Below, one piece after another: positions 1 to 6,677 of a stretch of 7,524 nucleotides of DNA (position 1 is its first letter; each line of letters opens with the position of its first letter). The translations under genes were made by a program, and so were the position numbers. The DNA is from an uncultured Desulfomonile sp. (GTDB taxonomy: Bacteria; Desulfobacterota; Desulfomonilia; Desulfomonilales; Desulfomonilaceae): assembly GCA_903920415.1 (NCBI GenBank), contig CAIXMD010000230.1, forward strand, positions 1-7,524, written 5' to 3'. The notes under the pieces were generated by a model. That model ran no database searches. It was not told where the DNA came from and saw nothing but the letters and a program-made list of their open reading frames with translations.

Positions 1-1
1 G

Positions 2-1204
2 TTCGATCAAGAAGTTGTTCGTGCTTCTTTTTTAAAGAGATCCTTGGGGCGGGATGTTTCATTGATTGAAGGGAACCGGGGCCTTTTTGACGGGGTGGAC
101 TCGGCGGGTAGTTTCAGCACCGCCGAATTGGCGAAACTATTGAGATCACCGGTGATACTCATTATAGACGCAACAAAAATGACACGGACAGTGGCTGCAT
201 TGGTAATCGGGTGCCAGGCTCTGGATCCGGACTTGGAGCTGAAAGGGGTAATACTGAATCGAGTTGGAGGAGTTAGGCACGAAAAGATACTAAGGGAATC
301 CATCCAGCAAGTGTGCTCGATTCCGGTGATAGGATCAGTCAAGAAGCTCCCTCTAGAAAATTTTCCCCAAAGACATTTGGGTCTTCTCCCACTGTACGAG
401 CATCCCAAGGCCTTAGAATTTATTGAAGAGGCGGCGGACGTTGCAGAACAAAGTCTAGATCTGAATCGATTGTTGGAAATAGCTTCCTGTGCCGGCATCC
501 TTGACCAACAAGACCAGCCTGAGATTGATGGGGAAGGGCAGGCATATCACTGCAGCCCTCGTATCGGCGTGCTAAAGGATTCGGCATTCCAGTTTTACTA
601 CCCTGAAAATTTGGAAGCCCTTTGTAGAAGCGGGGCTGAACTAGTGGAAATTAGCGCACTTGTGCCAGTGGAGTTGCCCCGATTGGATGCCCTATACATA
701 GGTGGGGGTTTCCCGGAAACTCATGCAAATAGCCTCGCCGAAAATGTAGTCTTCAAGGAATCACTTCGTTATGCTGTTCAAAAAGGGCTTCCCGTATACG
801 CGGAGTGCGGAGGATTGATGTATCTTTCCAGGAACCTTCACATTGATGAAAAAGTCTATCCAATGGTGGGAGTATTCCCAGTAGATACGGTGCTCGAACG
901 AAAGCCTCAGGGGCACGGATATATTCGTGTCCAAGTCTCAGGCTCAAATCCCTTTTTCCCCATTGGAACCGTCCTCACAGGACACGAATTCCACTACTCA
1001 TACGTTATTGGAACCGATCAACATGACTCGACATACTCTTTCCGGGTATTGAGAGGACATGGCATGGACGGCCTTCACGACGGGATTTGTAGCGGCAACG
1101 CACTGGGAACCTACGTCCATCTACATGCCCTGGGGACGCCGCTCTGGTCTGAAGGCATTCTGGCTCGAGCCGTAGAGTATCGGAAAAAACGAGATGAGAC
1201 TTGA
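2..1204 (+). CDS. cbiA: Cobyrinic acid a,c-diamide synthase, 5'-truncated by window edge
   Basis: ATP- and glutamine-dependent amidation of the a and c carboxylates of cobyrinic acid in cobalamin synthesis (cytoplasm). The frame is open to the first base, giving 400 visible residues. A TTG at 44 lies inside the conserved domain and is not the start. About 60 N-terminal residues with the nucleotide-binding P-loop are missing compared with the usual ~460. Visible in the synthetase half: EGNRGLFDG (visible residues 23-31) and the KGVILNRVGG segment. The C-terminal class-I glutamine amidotransferase half begins near PRIGVLKDSAFQFYY (186-200). It has YIGGGFPE, the nucleophile in AECGG (C269, codon 806-808), GHEFHYS, and YVHLH carrying the catalytic-type histidines (373/375). 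The amidase domain therefore looks intact. The anaerobic enzyme CbiA is favoured over aerobic CobB because of the inferred lifestyle. Ni-sirohydrochlorin diamide synthase (CfbB) is a related alternative that cannot be excluded from this part alone. Confidence 0.9.
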   Translation, partial: FDQEVVRASFLKRSLGRDVSLIEGNRGLFDGVDSAGSFSTAELAKLLRSPVILIIDATKMTRTVAALVIGCQALDPDLELKGVILNRVGGVRHEKILRESIQQVCSIPVIGSVKKLPLENFPQRHLGLLPLYEHPKALEFIEEAADVAEQSLDLNRLLEIASCAGILDQQDQPEIDGEGQAYHCSPRIGVLKDSAFQFYYPENLEALCRSGAELVEISALVPVELPRLDALYIGGGFPETHANSLAENVVFKESLRYAVQKGLPVYAECGGLMYLSRNLHIDEKVYPMVGVFPVDTVLERKPQGHGYIRVQVSGSNPFFPIGTVLTGHEFHYSYVIGTDQHDSTYSFRVLRGHGMDGLHDGICSGNALGTYVHLHALGTPLWSEGILARAVEYRKKRDET

Positions 1205-1219
1205 GATGGTTGGATGGTT

Positions 1220-1250
1220 TTGTAAGTGAGGGGAAATCTGGGCTGATAAT
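1220..1250 (+). promoter_or_regulatory. Weak sigma70-like promoter candidate before the helicase gene
   Basis: In the 109-bp gap after cbiA, GATAAT at 1245-1250 matches five of six -10 consensus bases. TTGTAA at 1220-1225 matches four of six -35 bases, but the 19-bp spacer is longer than ideal. A transcript would start near 1257 and have a leader of roughly 57 nt. No clear terminator separates it from cbiA, so read-through is equally possible. Seen by eye only. Confidence 0.3.
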
Positions 1251-1313
1251 AACTGGGGAAGAGCTTCCTTAAGACATTCCTGCTACGAACCATGTTCGGG
1301 AGATCGAGGTAAC

Positions 1314-3287
1314 GTGCAAGATTACGCCAAAAAAATCTACTCCATACTCGGCCCCGGAGGCATTCTGGCCCGATCTATACTCGGTTACGAACATCGCGAG
1401 CAACAGATCGTCATGGCTTTGGAAGTATTCAAAGCTCTGGAATCCGATGATCGTCTGGTCATTGAGGCCCCTACGGGGACTGGGAAGACATTGGCGTATC
1501 TGATTGCCGCGGCTTTATGTAGAAAGAGGGTAGCAATATCAACAGGAACAAAAAACCTCCAGGAGCAGCTATTTTATAAAGACGTTCCATTCGTAAAGAA
1601 AGTGATTTTCCGTGGTTTAAAGACGGCTCTTCTTAAGGGACGCGGAAATTTTGTGTGCCACTCACAATTCCGCAGATTCCTACGTCAACCTCACCTCCTG
1701 GTCTCAAATAATAACAACTTTGCGGAAGAAATCTTGAATTGGTACCGTGCTACTCGAAAGACTGGTCAAGGAGATAGGGCAGAACTGGAAAACCTACCGG
1801 ATGATAATAATATTTGGCCGGAGATTTGTTCCAACACTGAGACTTGTTTGGGGAAGAGGTGTCCCGATAAAGATGAATGTTTCGTCAATAAAATGAGAGC
1901 ACGTGCTTTGGAATCAGACTTGATGATTGTGAATCATCACCTTCTTGCTTCGGATCTTGCTATCAGGGAATCGGGATTTGGAGAGGTGATTCCACGTTAC
2001 GAAGCACTTATCATAGATGAGGCCCATGGCTTGGAGGACGCAGCCACTCAGCATTTCGGTTTTCACATGAGCTTCTTTAAACTGGCACGTTTCATCCGTG
2101 ATACGCGCTCCGAACTAAAGGAGTCAAAAGTAGACGAGGAAAAGTTTCAGAAAGCTCTGAATGCCGTAGAGGAACGAGGCCGCGGTCTTTTTGGCCTTTT
2201 TTCTGAAATAGGCCCCCTTGGCGAAAGAATCGAGTCCGTCGACCCTGAAACAATAGAAACCCGTAACTTGATCTGCGAAAATCTGGACCGCCTTGCCGCC
2301 ATGGTGCGTAATCTGTCTCACGTGTCTGAAGAATTGCGGACCGTAGCTCGGCGTGCCCACGAGATGAGTTTCGAACTCAGGACCATACTGAGCGACGAAC
2401 CAACCGGAGATTACGCATGCTGGGCCGAACGAAGAGACAGGAACGTAATGCTTCATGCTTCCCCCGTTGATATAGGCCCAATGGTTCGATCCAGACTTTA
2501 TGAAAAAGTGCCGGCTGTCGTGTTTACTTCAGCAACTTTGTCTTCAGGCGGAAATTTTGATTACTTCAAATCCCGCTTGGGATTAGATGACGAATTCCCC
2601 GCTTCCGAATTTATACTGGACTCTCCTTTTGATTACGCACGGCAGACGATGCTTTACATTCCAAAGTCGATCCCCGAGCCGAATTCTCCCGGATTCACCG
2701 ATGCCATGGCAACTAATGTCACCGAGATCTTGAAGCGAACGAGCGGAAGAGCCTTTGTCCTGTTCACTTCCTATCGCAACATGGAAGCCGTACATAGAAA
2801 AGTTGACGGTTCTGTACCCTTCCCACTGCTCATTCAGGGTTCAAAGCCTAAAACTTATCTGCTGAGAGAGTTCCGAGAAAATCCAGGGTCGGTACTATTT
2901 GCAACTGCATCTTTTTGGGAGGGGGTTGATGTTCAAGGTGAAGCTTTGTCATGCGTTATTATAGATCGCCTTCCCTTTGCCTCCCCAAATGATCCAATAG
3001 TTTCAGCCCGGCTCGCAAAACTTAGAAAACAGAACAATGAACCATTCTATTCCTTTCAAGTTCCAATGGCAGTTATCGCTTTGAAACAGGGGCTCGGAAG
3101 GCTTATACGAACTCGTTCGGACAGAGGTGTACTCTGCATACTTGACTCCCGAATCCTTACCAAGCCCTATGGCCGTATTTTTTTGAGAAGCCTTTACTCC
3201 AGCCCCCTGTACCGGGACCCTCGAGACATCGAAACCTTCTTTTCACAAAAGGATGATTCCACCGAGGCAGTTGCAGAAGAGCAGTAG
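1314..3287 (+). CDS. dinG: DinG/YoaA-family ATP-dependent iron-sulfur DNA helicase
   Basis: Superfamily 2 (XPD/Rad3-like) 5'-3' DNA helicase, 657 aa, acting on the chromosome in repair and in resolving replication obstacles. Walker A is APTGTGKT at residues 52-59 and the Walker B/DEAH box is IIDEAH at 233-238. VVFTSATLS (402-410), SFWEGVDVQGE (533-543) and QGLGRLIRTR (592-601) form the later helicase motifs, the last containing the arginine finger. Four cysteines suited to a 4Fe-4S cluster are C115, C178, C183 and C189. The C-x4-C-x5-C spacing of the last three is the same as in E. coli DinG; C172 is an extra cysteine. There is no N-terminal exonuclease domain as in some Firmicutes DinG proteins, and the length is close to YoaA. 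The GTG start at 1314 is supported by GAGGT at 1306-1310 and by HREQQ about 25 residues before Walker A. No ATG lies in frame just upstream. The gene symbol is at family level; dinG versus yoaA is not resolved. Confidence 0.93.
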   Translation: MQDYAKKIYSILGPGGILARSILGYEHREQQIVMALEVFKALESDDRLVIEAPTGTGKTLAYLIAAALCRKRVAISTGTKNLQEQLFYKDVPFVKKVIFRGLKTALLKGRGNFVCHSQFRRFLRQPHLLVSNNNNFAEEILNWYRATRKTGQGDRAELENLPDDNNIWPEICSNTETCLGKRCPDKDECFVNKMRARALESDLMIVNHHLLASDLAIRESGFGEVIPRYEALIIDEAHGLEDAATQHFGFHMSFFKLARFIRDTRSELKESKVDEEKFQKALNAVEERGRGLFGLFSEIGPLGERIESVDPETIETRNLICENLDRLAAMVRNLSHVSEELRTVARRAHEMSFELRTILSDEPTGDYACWAERRDRNVMLHASPVDIGPMVRSRLYEKVPAVVFTSATLSSGGNFDYFKSRLGLDDEFPASEFILDSPFDYARQTMLYIPKSIPEPNSPGFTDAMATNVTEILKRTSGRAFVLFTSYRNMEAVHRKVDGSVPFPLLIQGSKPKTYLLREFRENPGSVLFATASFWEGVDVQGEALSCVIIDRLPFASPNDPIVSARLAKLRKQNNEPFYSFQVPMAVIALKQGLGRLIRTRSDRGVLCILDSRILTKPYGRIFLRSLYSSPLYRDPRDIETFFSQKDDSTEAVAEEQ

Positions 3288-3412
3288 TGATTGTTGCAGG
3301 TTGCCTATCGTTCGTATTTGGGCTAAGAAATGGTTCAGCTATTGCGGGAGAAGTGGAGCCCACTAAAGGTCTGCTGAACCGGCTGGGTCTATTTTCAGAT
3401 TTCGGAGATTGA
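3287..3412 (+). CDS. Possible 41-residue coupled small ORF, hydrophobic N-terminus
   Basis: Tentative. A GTG at 3287 overlaps the helicase stop by one base (TAGTG), and the ORF ends at TGA 3410-3412, three bases before the permease ATG. It therefore fills the whole intergenic gap, as translationally coupled genes often do. The predicted peptide opens with a hydrophobic stretch (IVAGCLSFVFGL), followed by SAIAGE, which resembles a signal-peptidase site, and a short mixed tail. Its VAGC resembles a lipobox, but it sits too close to the start to be used. The Shine-Dalgarno signal is poor (AGAAG about 8 nt upstream, inside the helicase gene). I recognise no family. It could equally be a chance open frame in a 128-bp spacer. 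Confidence 0.25.
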   Translation: MIVAGCLSFVFGLRNGSAIAGEVEPTKGLLNRLGLFSDFGD

Positions 3413-3415
3413 ACT

Positions 3416-4627
3416 ATGCGATGGGATACGGCCCATGAAAATCAGCCAAAAGCACAGTTCTCTGAAGAACACGACGGCAAAATAGATAGCACGTATTCAA
3501 TTAGTATTGAGAAAGGGGCATTTGACGACCTCCACATAAGTCTTTCCGGAAAGATATCCATGGACACCGCGGAACTTGTCCGAGAAGAATTAGTCAAAAT
3601 CATCGAGGCAGAACCGCTCAGAAATGTTGTGTTGGACTTGGCCCGGGTAGAATATTTCGATAGCTCAGGAACTGCGATTCTGGTGGAAATGTTCCAAGTT
3701 TGCGCAAGATTGAATAACAAATTGAAATTGGACAACGTTCCAGCACGGATTCAGGGTTTACTGGATTTCGTTGACTTTAAGGAATTTGACAGTGCCGGCA
3801 TTCTTCAGCCGCGATCGCAACCTAGCCTTTTGATACAATTAGGGGAGGGTGCGCTGAACGTCTACACTACGGGACGGGATATCCTGGCCTTCATCGGGGG
3901 AGCCGTAGAGGCGTTGATCAAGGACCTGTCACATCCGGGAAAGTTGCGTTGGGACGGTTTATCGAAACTTGTTGAGAAATCTGGTACCGATGCTGTTCCC
4001 ATAGTAACCATCCTGAGCTTCCTCATGGGGGCAATTCTAGCGTTCCAGGCGGCAATTCAACTCCGCAAATTCGGAGCAAATATTTTCGTGGCGGATCTCG
4101 TAGGTCTTTCAATAGTGCTAGAAATGGGGCCTCTCCTGACTGGGCTTATTGTGTCCGGGCGATCAGGCGCAGCTTTTGCAGCTCATATCGGTACAATGCA
4201 ACTGAATGAAGAAGTGGACGCCCTCAGAGTCATGGGAATAGATCCTATGAGGTATCTTGTGTCCCCCCGCATCATCGCCGTCGCCTTTTCAGTTCCGTGC
4301 CTCACCTTAATTGGGGACCTCGCCGGCATTATTGGCGGGTGTGTTGTCGCTGTATTGTCTCTGGACATAACCCCCACCGGCTATTTCAATCAGCTTCATA
4401 AGGTTCTCGAACTGAGCGATGTGCTGAAGGGCCTGACCAAGAGCATCGTGTTTGGGATTGAAATAGCAATGATAGGGTGTCTAAGAGGATTTCAAGTCCG
4501 AGGCGGTGCTGAGAGTGTAGGATCTGCAACTACTTCAGCCGTTGTAACATGTATCTTCATACTCACGGTGACGGATGCAATATTCTCAATACTATTCTAC
4601 TATTCTCCCCCGGTCTTTAAATCTTGA
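3416..4627 (+). CDS. STAS-MlaE fusion: lipid-transport ABC permease with N-terminal STAS domain
   Basis: Inner-membrane permease of an Mla/MCE-type phospholipid transporter, 403 aa. Residues ~25-125 form a STAS domain (MlaB/SpoIIAA-like) with YFDSSGTAIL at 80-89. The DSSG turn (82-85) is where anti-sigma-antagonist STAS proteins are phosphorylated and where MlaB carries its key Ser/Thr region. Residues ~170-400 are the MlaE domain: an N-terminal interfacial helix, several hydrophobic helices (about 192-214, 225-245, 285-315, 340-356, 375-396), the SGRSGAAFAAHIG segment (247-259), and the EEVDAL..MGIDP coupling region (265-277). RGFQVRGGAESVG at 357-369 is also typical. Separate mlaB genes occur in E. 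coli, whereas this in-cis fusion is common in other phyla. GGAG at 3404-3407 lies 8 nt before the ATG. The stop overlaps a TTG of the next frame and the ATPase ATG is 38 bp on, so the two are co-transcribed. Confidence 0.92.
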   Translation: MRWDTAHENQPKAQFSEEHDGKIDSTYSISIEKGAFDDLHISLSGKISMDTAELVREELVKIIEAEPLRNVVLDLARVEYFDSSGTAILVEMFQVCARLNNKLKLDNVPARIQGLLDFVDFKEFDSAGILQPRSQPSLLIQLGEGALNVYTTGRDILAFIGGAVEALIKDLSHPGKLRWDGLSKLVEKSGTDAVPIVTILSFLMGAILAFQAAIQLRKFGANIFVADLVGLSIVLEMGPLLTGLIVSGRSGAAFAAHIGTMQLNEEVDALRVMGIDPMRYLVSPRIIAVAFSVPCLTLIGDLAGIIGGCVVAVLSLDITPTGYFNQLHKVLELSDVLKGLTKSIVFGIEIAMIGCLRGFQVRGGAESVGSATTSAVVTCIFILTVTDAIFSILFYYSPPVFKS

Positions 4628-4653
4628 TTCCGGGACAAAATCAAGGGCTGAAC

Positions 4654-4657
4654 AAGG
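4654..4657 (+). promoter_or_regulatory. Shine-Dalgarno site that decides the ATPase start
   Basis: AAGG with 8 nt to the ATG at 4666. The competing in-frame TTG at 4624 overlaps the permease stop (TTGA) and has no purine-rich site in the preceding 12 bases. The ATG is therefore preferred, although coupled initiation at the TTG cannot be ruled out. Confidence 0.5.
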
Positions 4658-4665
4658 TCTCCACT

Positions 4666-5475
4666 ATGGAACGATCTGCATCATCGACTGACGGCGGATC
4701 TGTCGCCCCGATTATATCCGTCAGGAACCTCACCGTTGGGTATGGGGATGAGATAATTCTGCGAGAGGTCTCATTCGATGTCCATCAGGGAGAAGTCTTG
4801 GCTGTTCTGGGACGGTCTGGCTGCGGGAAGAGCACTCTTTTCAAGGCTATGATCGGACTCGTCGAACCCAAACAAGGTGAGGTGATGATTGACGGGGAAA
4901 GGGTGAGATCTCTTGCTGATGGCGGTTCCGAAGGTTTACTGCGCAACATAGGGGTACTTTTCCAATCCGGCGCATTGTTCAGTTCCATGACCGTCGCGGA
5001 AAATGTGGCATTTCCTCTCCAGCAGTACACCACCCTCGCTGAACGAAACATCGAACAAGTTGTTGCATTGAAACTTTCCCAGGTAGGTCTGACAGGCTGC
5101 GCGAAATACCTTCCGTCCGAACTCAGTGGAGGCATGCAGAAAAGAGCAGCCTTGGCACGAGCTATGGCCCTGGATCCAAAACTTCTTTTTTTTGACGAGC
5201 CCTCAGCGGGCCTTGACCCAGTTACCAGTGCAGAACTTGATATGACGATACTGAAAATCACAGCCACGTTGGGAACGACTATCGTTATGGTGACTCACGA
5301 ACTTGCCAGTATATTTGGTATAGCCAACCGTGTGATCATGCTGGACGCCAAAGAAAAAGGTATTATTGCTCAAGGTAAACCCGAAGAACTGAAAACGAGC
5401 AGTGATGACTTGCGGGTCAAGGAGTTTTTCAACCGCACGGCGGCTGGAGAAAAATCTGAGAGTTTACCAGAATGA
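4666..5475 (+). CDS. MlaF-like ABC transporter ATP-binding protein
   Basis: Cytoplasmic ATPase that powers the MCE-type lipid transporter with the STAS-MlaE permease. It has 269 aa from the ATG, about the usual MlaF length; 283 aa if the TTG at 4624 is used. Numbering from the ATG: Walker A GRSGCGKST at 49-57, Q-loop LFQSGALFSSMTV beginning at 98 (a wording highly characteristic of MlaF/Ttg2A ATPases), signature LSGGMQKR at 153-160, Walker B LLFFDEP at 173-179, D-loop SAGLDP at 180-185 and switch histidine H211 in VTHEL. All catalytic residues are present. The C-terminal tail after about residue 245 is where E. coli MlaF has an extension that contacts the neighbouring subunit; whether it does so here is inference. 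A 187-bp gap follows before the MCE gene. Confidence 0.93.
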   Translation: MERSASSTDGGSVAPIISVRNLTVGYGDEIILREVSFDVHQGEVLAVLGRSGCGKSTLFKAMIGLVEPKQGEVMIDGERVRSLADGGSEGLLRNIGVLFQSGALFSSMTVAENVAFPLQQYTTLAERNIEQVVALKLSQVGLTGCAKYLPSELSGGMQKRAALARAMALDPKLLFFDEPSAGLDPVTSAELDMTILKITATLGTTIVMVTHELASIFGIANRVIMLDAKEKGIIAQGKPEELKTSSDDLRVKEFFNRTAAGEKSESLPE

Positions 5476-5497
5476 AGCACCCAAGACAGCAAGATCC

Positions 5498-5526
5498 TTC
5501 CTAGTCTCTATTTTTCCTGATATAAT
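5498..5526 (+). promoter_or_regulatory. Extended -10 promoter inside the transporter cluster
   Basis: TATAAT at 5521-5526 is a perfect -10 hexamer, preceded by TGA (5518-5520) to give TGnTATAAT, an extended -10 element. The best -35 at 17-bp spacing is TTCCTA (5498-5503), a poor match, as is usual for extended -10 promoters. It lies in non-coding DNA between the ATPase and MCE genes. A start near 5533 would leave a leader of about 130 nt before the MCE gene. By-eye call; transcription is not shown. Confidence 0.5.
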
Positions 5527-5557
5527 GGTGACAGATTGAAACGAACACAGGCGACTC

Positions 5558-5623
5558 GAGTTTGGTGGAAACTCCTGGTTTTAGACAGAGGAAAAAATAT
5601 TTGTCGTTCAGTGTCGGAGTTTC
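5558..5623 (+). other. Leader with two mutually exclusive RNA stems
   Basis: GAGTTT (5558-5563) can pair with AAACTC (5569-5574) as a 6-bp hairpin with a 5-nt loop. The same right arm, as GAAACTCC (5568-5575), can instead pair with GGAGTTTC (5616-5623) over 8 bp. Only one stem can form at a time. There is no U-tract to make either a terminator, and the second arm ends 40 nt before the ATG, so no direct masking of the ribosome site is visible. It matches no riboswitch class I recognise. The pairing could be chance in a gap of this length. Confidence 0.25.
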
Positions 5624-5662
5624 GGCCCCAAGCTTTCATCTTCGCGGTTCGAGGATGCGACC

Positions 5663-6535
5663 ATGTCTAGCCAGGCCAATAAACTGAAAATAGGACTTTT
5701 TGTGGTGATGAGCCTGCTGCTCTCGGTTGCAACAGTCATCTGGTTGGGTGCTTCCCGCTATTTCGAGGATTCGAAGATTGCAGTCGCGTATTTCACTGAG
5801 AGTGTTCAAGGACTGGAGTCAGACAGTCCGGTAAAGTTCCGAGGCGTTCCGGTGGGGCGGATCAAGGCTATTCGTATGGCCCCTGATGGGAGATTAATTG
5901 AGGTGGTAATGAGCCTGGACCGGAACTTTAAGCTAACCGATGATATGGGAATAAAAATGAATCTCTTGGGACTTACCGGACAAAAGTATCTCGAAATGGA
6001 CACGTTCAGACCAGATCAGGTCAGGGAGATGATAGACTTGGACTTTACCCCCCCCTACCGCGTCATCAACACCTACTCCTCGGACATACGCGAAATAGGC
6101 AACGCACTAGAAAAAATTTTCCACAAGGTAAATGCGTTAGATGTTGACAGGATTTCCAATCATCTTCTGAAGGTAGCTGTAAGGCTGGACAAGATTTTGG
6201 CTGATCCGAAACTTGATGCCATAGGTTCTGATGCAGCCGATGCCTTGAGAGAAATCAAAGATACAGCGAGAAAGTTTAATGAAGAAATATCCCGAGTTCA
6301 AGTCGGCAAGAATATCACTCGTACATTGGATAAGACGTCAGAATTCCTGCAAGAAAGTACCGAAACAATTCGTAGTGTGGATCGGGCCATTAGGAGAACT
6401 GACAACAACTTTAACCGTCTAAGCCAAAAACTGGATCGTAGTGCGGACAACCTGATCGATTTTACCAGAATGATCAGATTGAAGCCTTCGAGTATAATAT
6501 TCGGGACCGACGAAAAGTCTGGGCAGAAGCGATGA
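5663..6535 (+). CDS. MCE-domain (MlaD-like) membrane-anchored lipid-transport protein
   Basis: Substrate-binding/tunnel component of the transporter, 290 aa. Residues 1-8 are a short cytoplasmic end, and ~9-30 form one transmembrane helix (IGLFVVMSLLLSVATVIWL) that anchors the protein with the rest in the periplasm. The MCE domain spans ~37-114: VQGLESDSPVKFRGVPVGR (48-66) is the classic MCE opening, and LLGLTGQKYLEM (101-112) contains the hydrophobic loop that lines the pore in hexamers. Residues ~138-272 are strongly helical and amphipathic, and LKPSSIIFG (273-281) is a closing motif often seen in MCE proteins. E. coli MlaD is about 183 aa, so this one has roughly 100 extra residues, closer to the tunnel-building MCE proteins. 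GAGG at 5651-5654 is 8 nt before the ATG. A run of eight C bases (6048-6055) lies just after the MCE domain. The lipoprotein gene follows. Confidence 0.92.
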   Translation: MSSQANKLKIGLFVVMSLLLSVATVIWLGASRYFEDSKIAVAYFTESVQGLESDSPVKFRGVPVGRIKAIRMAPDGRLIEVVMSLDRNFKLTDDMGIKMNLLGLTGQKYLEMDTFRPDQVREMIDLDFTPPYRVINTYSSDIREIGNALEKIFHKVNALDVDRISNHLLKVAVRLDKILADPKLDAIGSDAADALREIKDTARKFNEEISRVQVGKNITRTLDKTSEFLQESTETIRSVDRAIRRTDNNFNRLSQKLDRSADNLIDFTRMIRLKPSSIIFGTDEKSGQKR

Positions 6536-6664
6536 AAATTAACTATCAACTCGACTCGATGACGTCCGGCTCGCTTTGGACGGCCCTCGTTTTATTGTAA
6601 CCATTTGAAGTATGGCGCCTGAAAGAACTACGGTATTAATAACTACTAGTGACTACAGGTACAG

Positions 6665-6669
6665 AGGAG
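6665..6669 (+). promoter_or_regulatory. Shine-Dalgarno site that favours the GTG start of the lipoprotein
   Basis: AGGAG within a purine run (6663-6672), 8 nt before a GTG at 6678. The rival ATG at 6612 has only GAAG placed one base upstream, too close to serve. This is the strongest ribosome-binding match in the window. Confidence 0.5.
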
Positions 6670-6677
6670 AGGTTCTG

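Noticed and set aside
1257..1268. GGAAG-AG-CTTCC inverted repeat before the helicase gene
   Set aside because: A 5-bp arm with a 2-nt centre and no T-run. It is within chance expectation and has no link to a known operator.
3301..3329. TTGCCT and TAAGAA at 17-bp spacing as a promoter for the permease
   Set aside because: The -10 matches only three of six consensus bases. Good spacing alone is not enough.
4785..5267. Long antisense open frame (160 codons) opposite the ATPase gene
   Set aside because: It is fully explained as a shadow of the ATPase gene. Its translation is low-complexity Ser/Arg/Pro-rich with no recognisable domain. The same holds for the minus-strand frames at 7-498, 753-947, 1111-1293, 2124-2456, 2583-2795, 3157-3363, 3442-3735, 4183-4377, 5806-6003 and 6298-6549.
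6563..6582. CGTCC/GGACG hairpin after the MCE gene, followed some bases later by TTTTATT
   Set aside because: A 5-bp stem with a 10-nt loop, and the T-rich tract is detached from the stem. It is too weak to call a terminator inside what looks like one operon.
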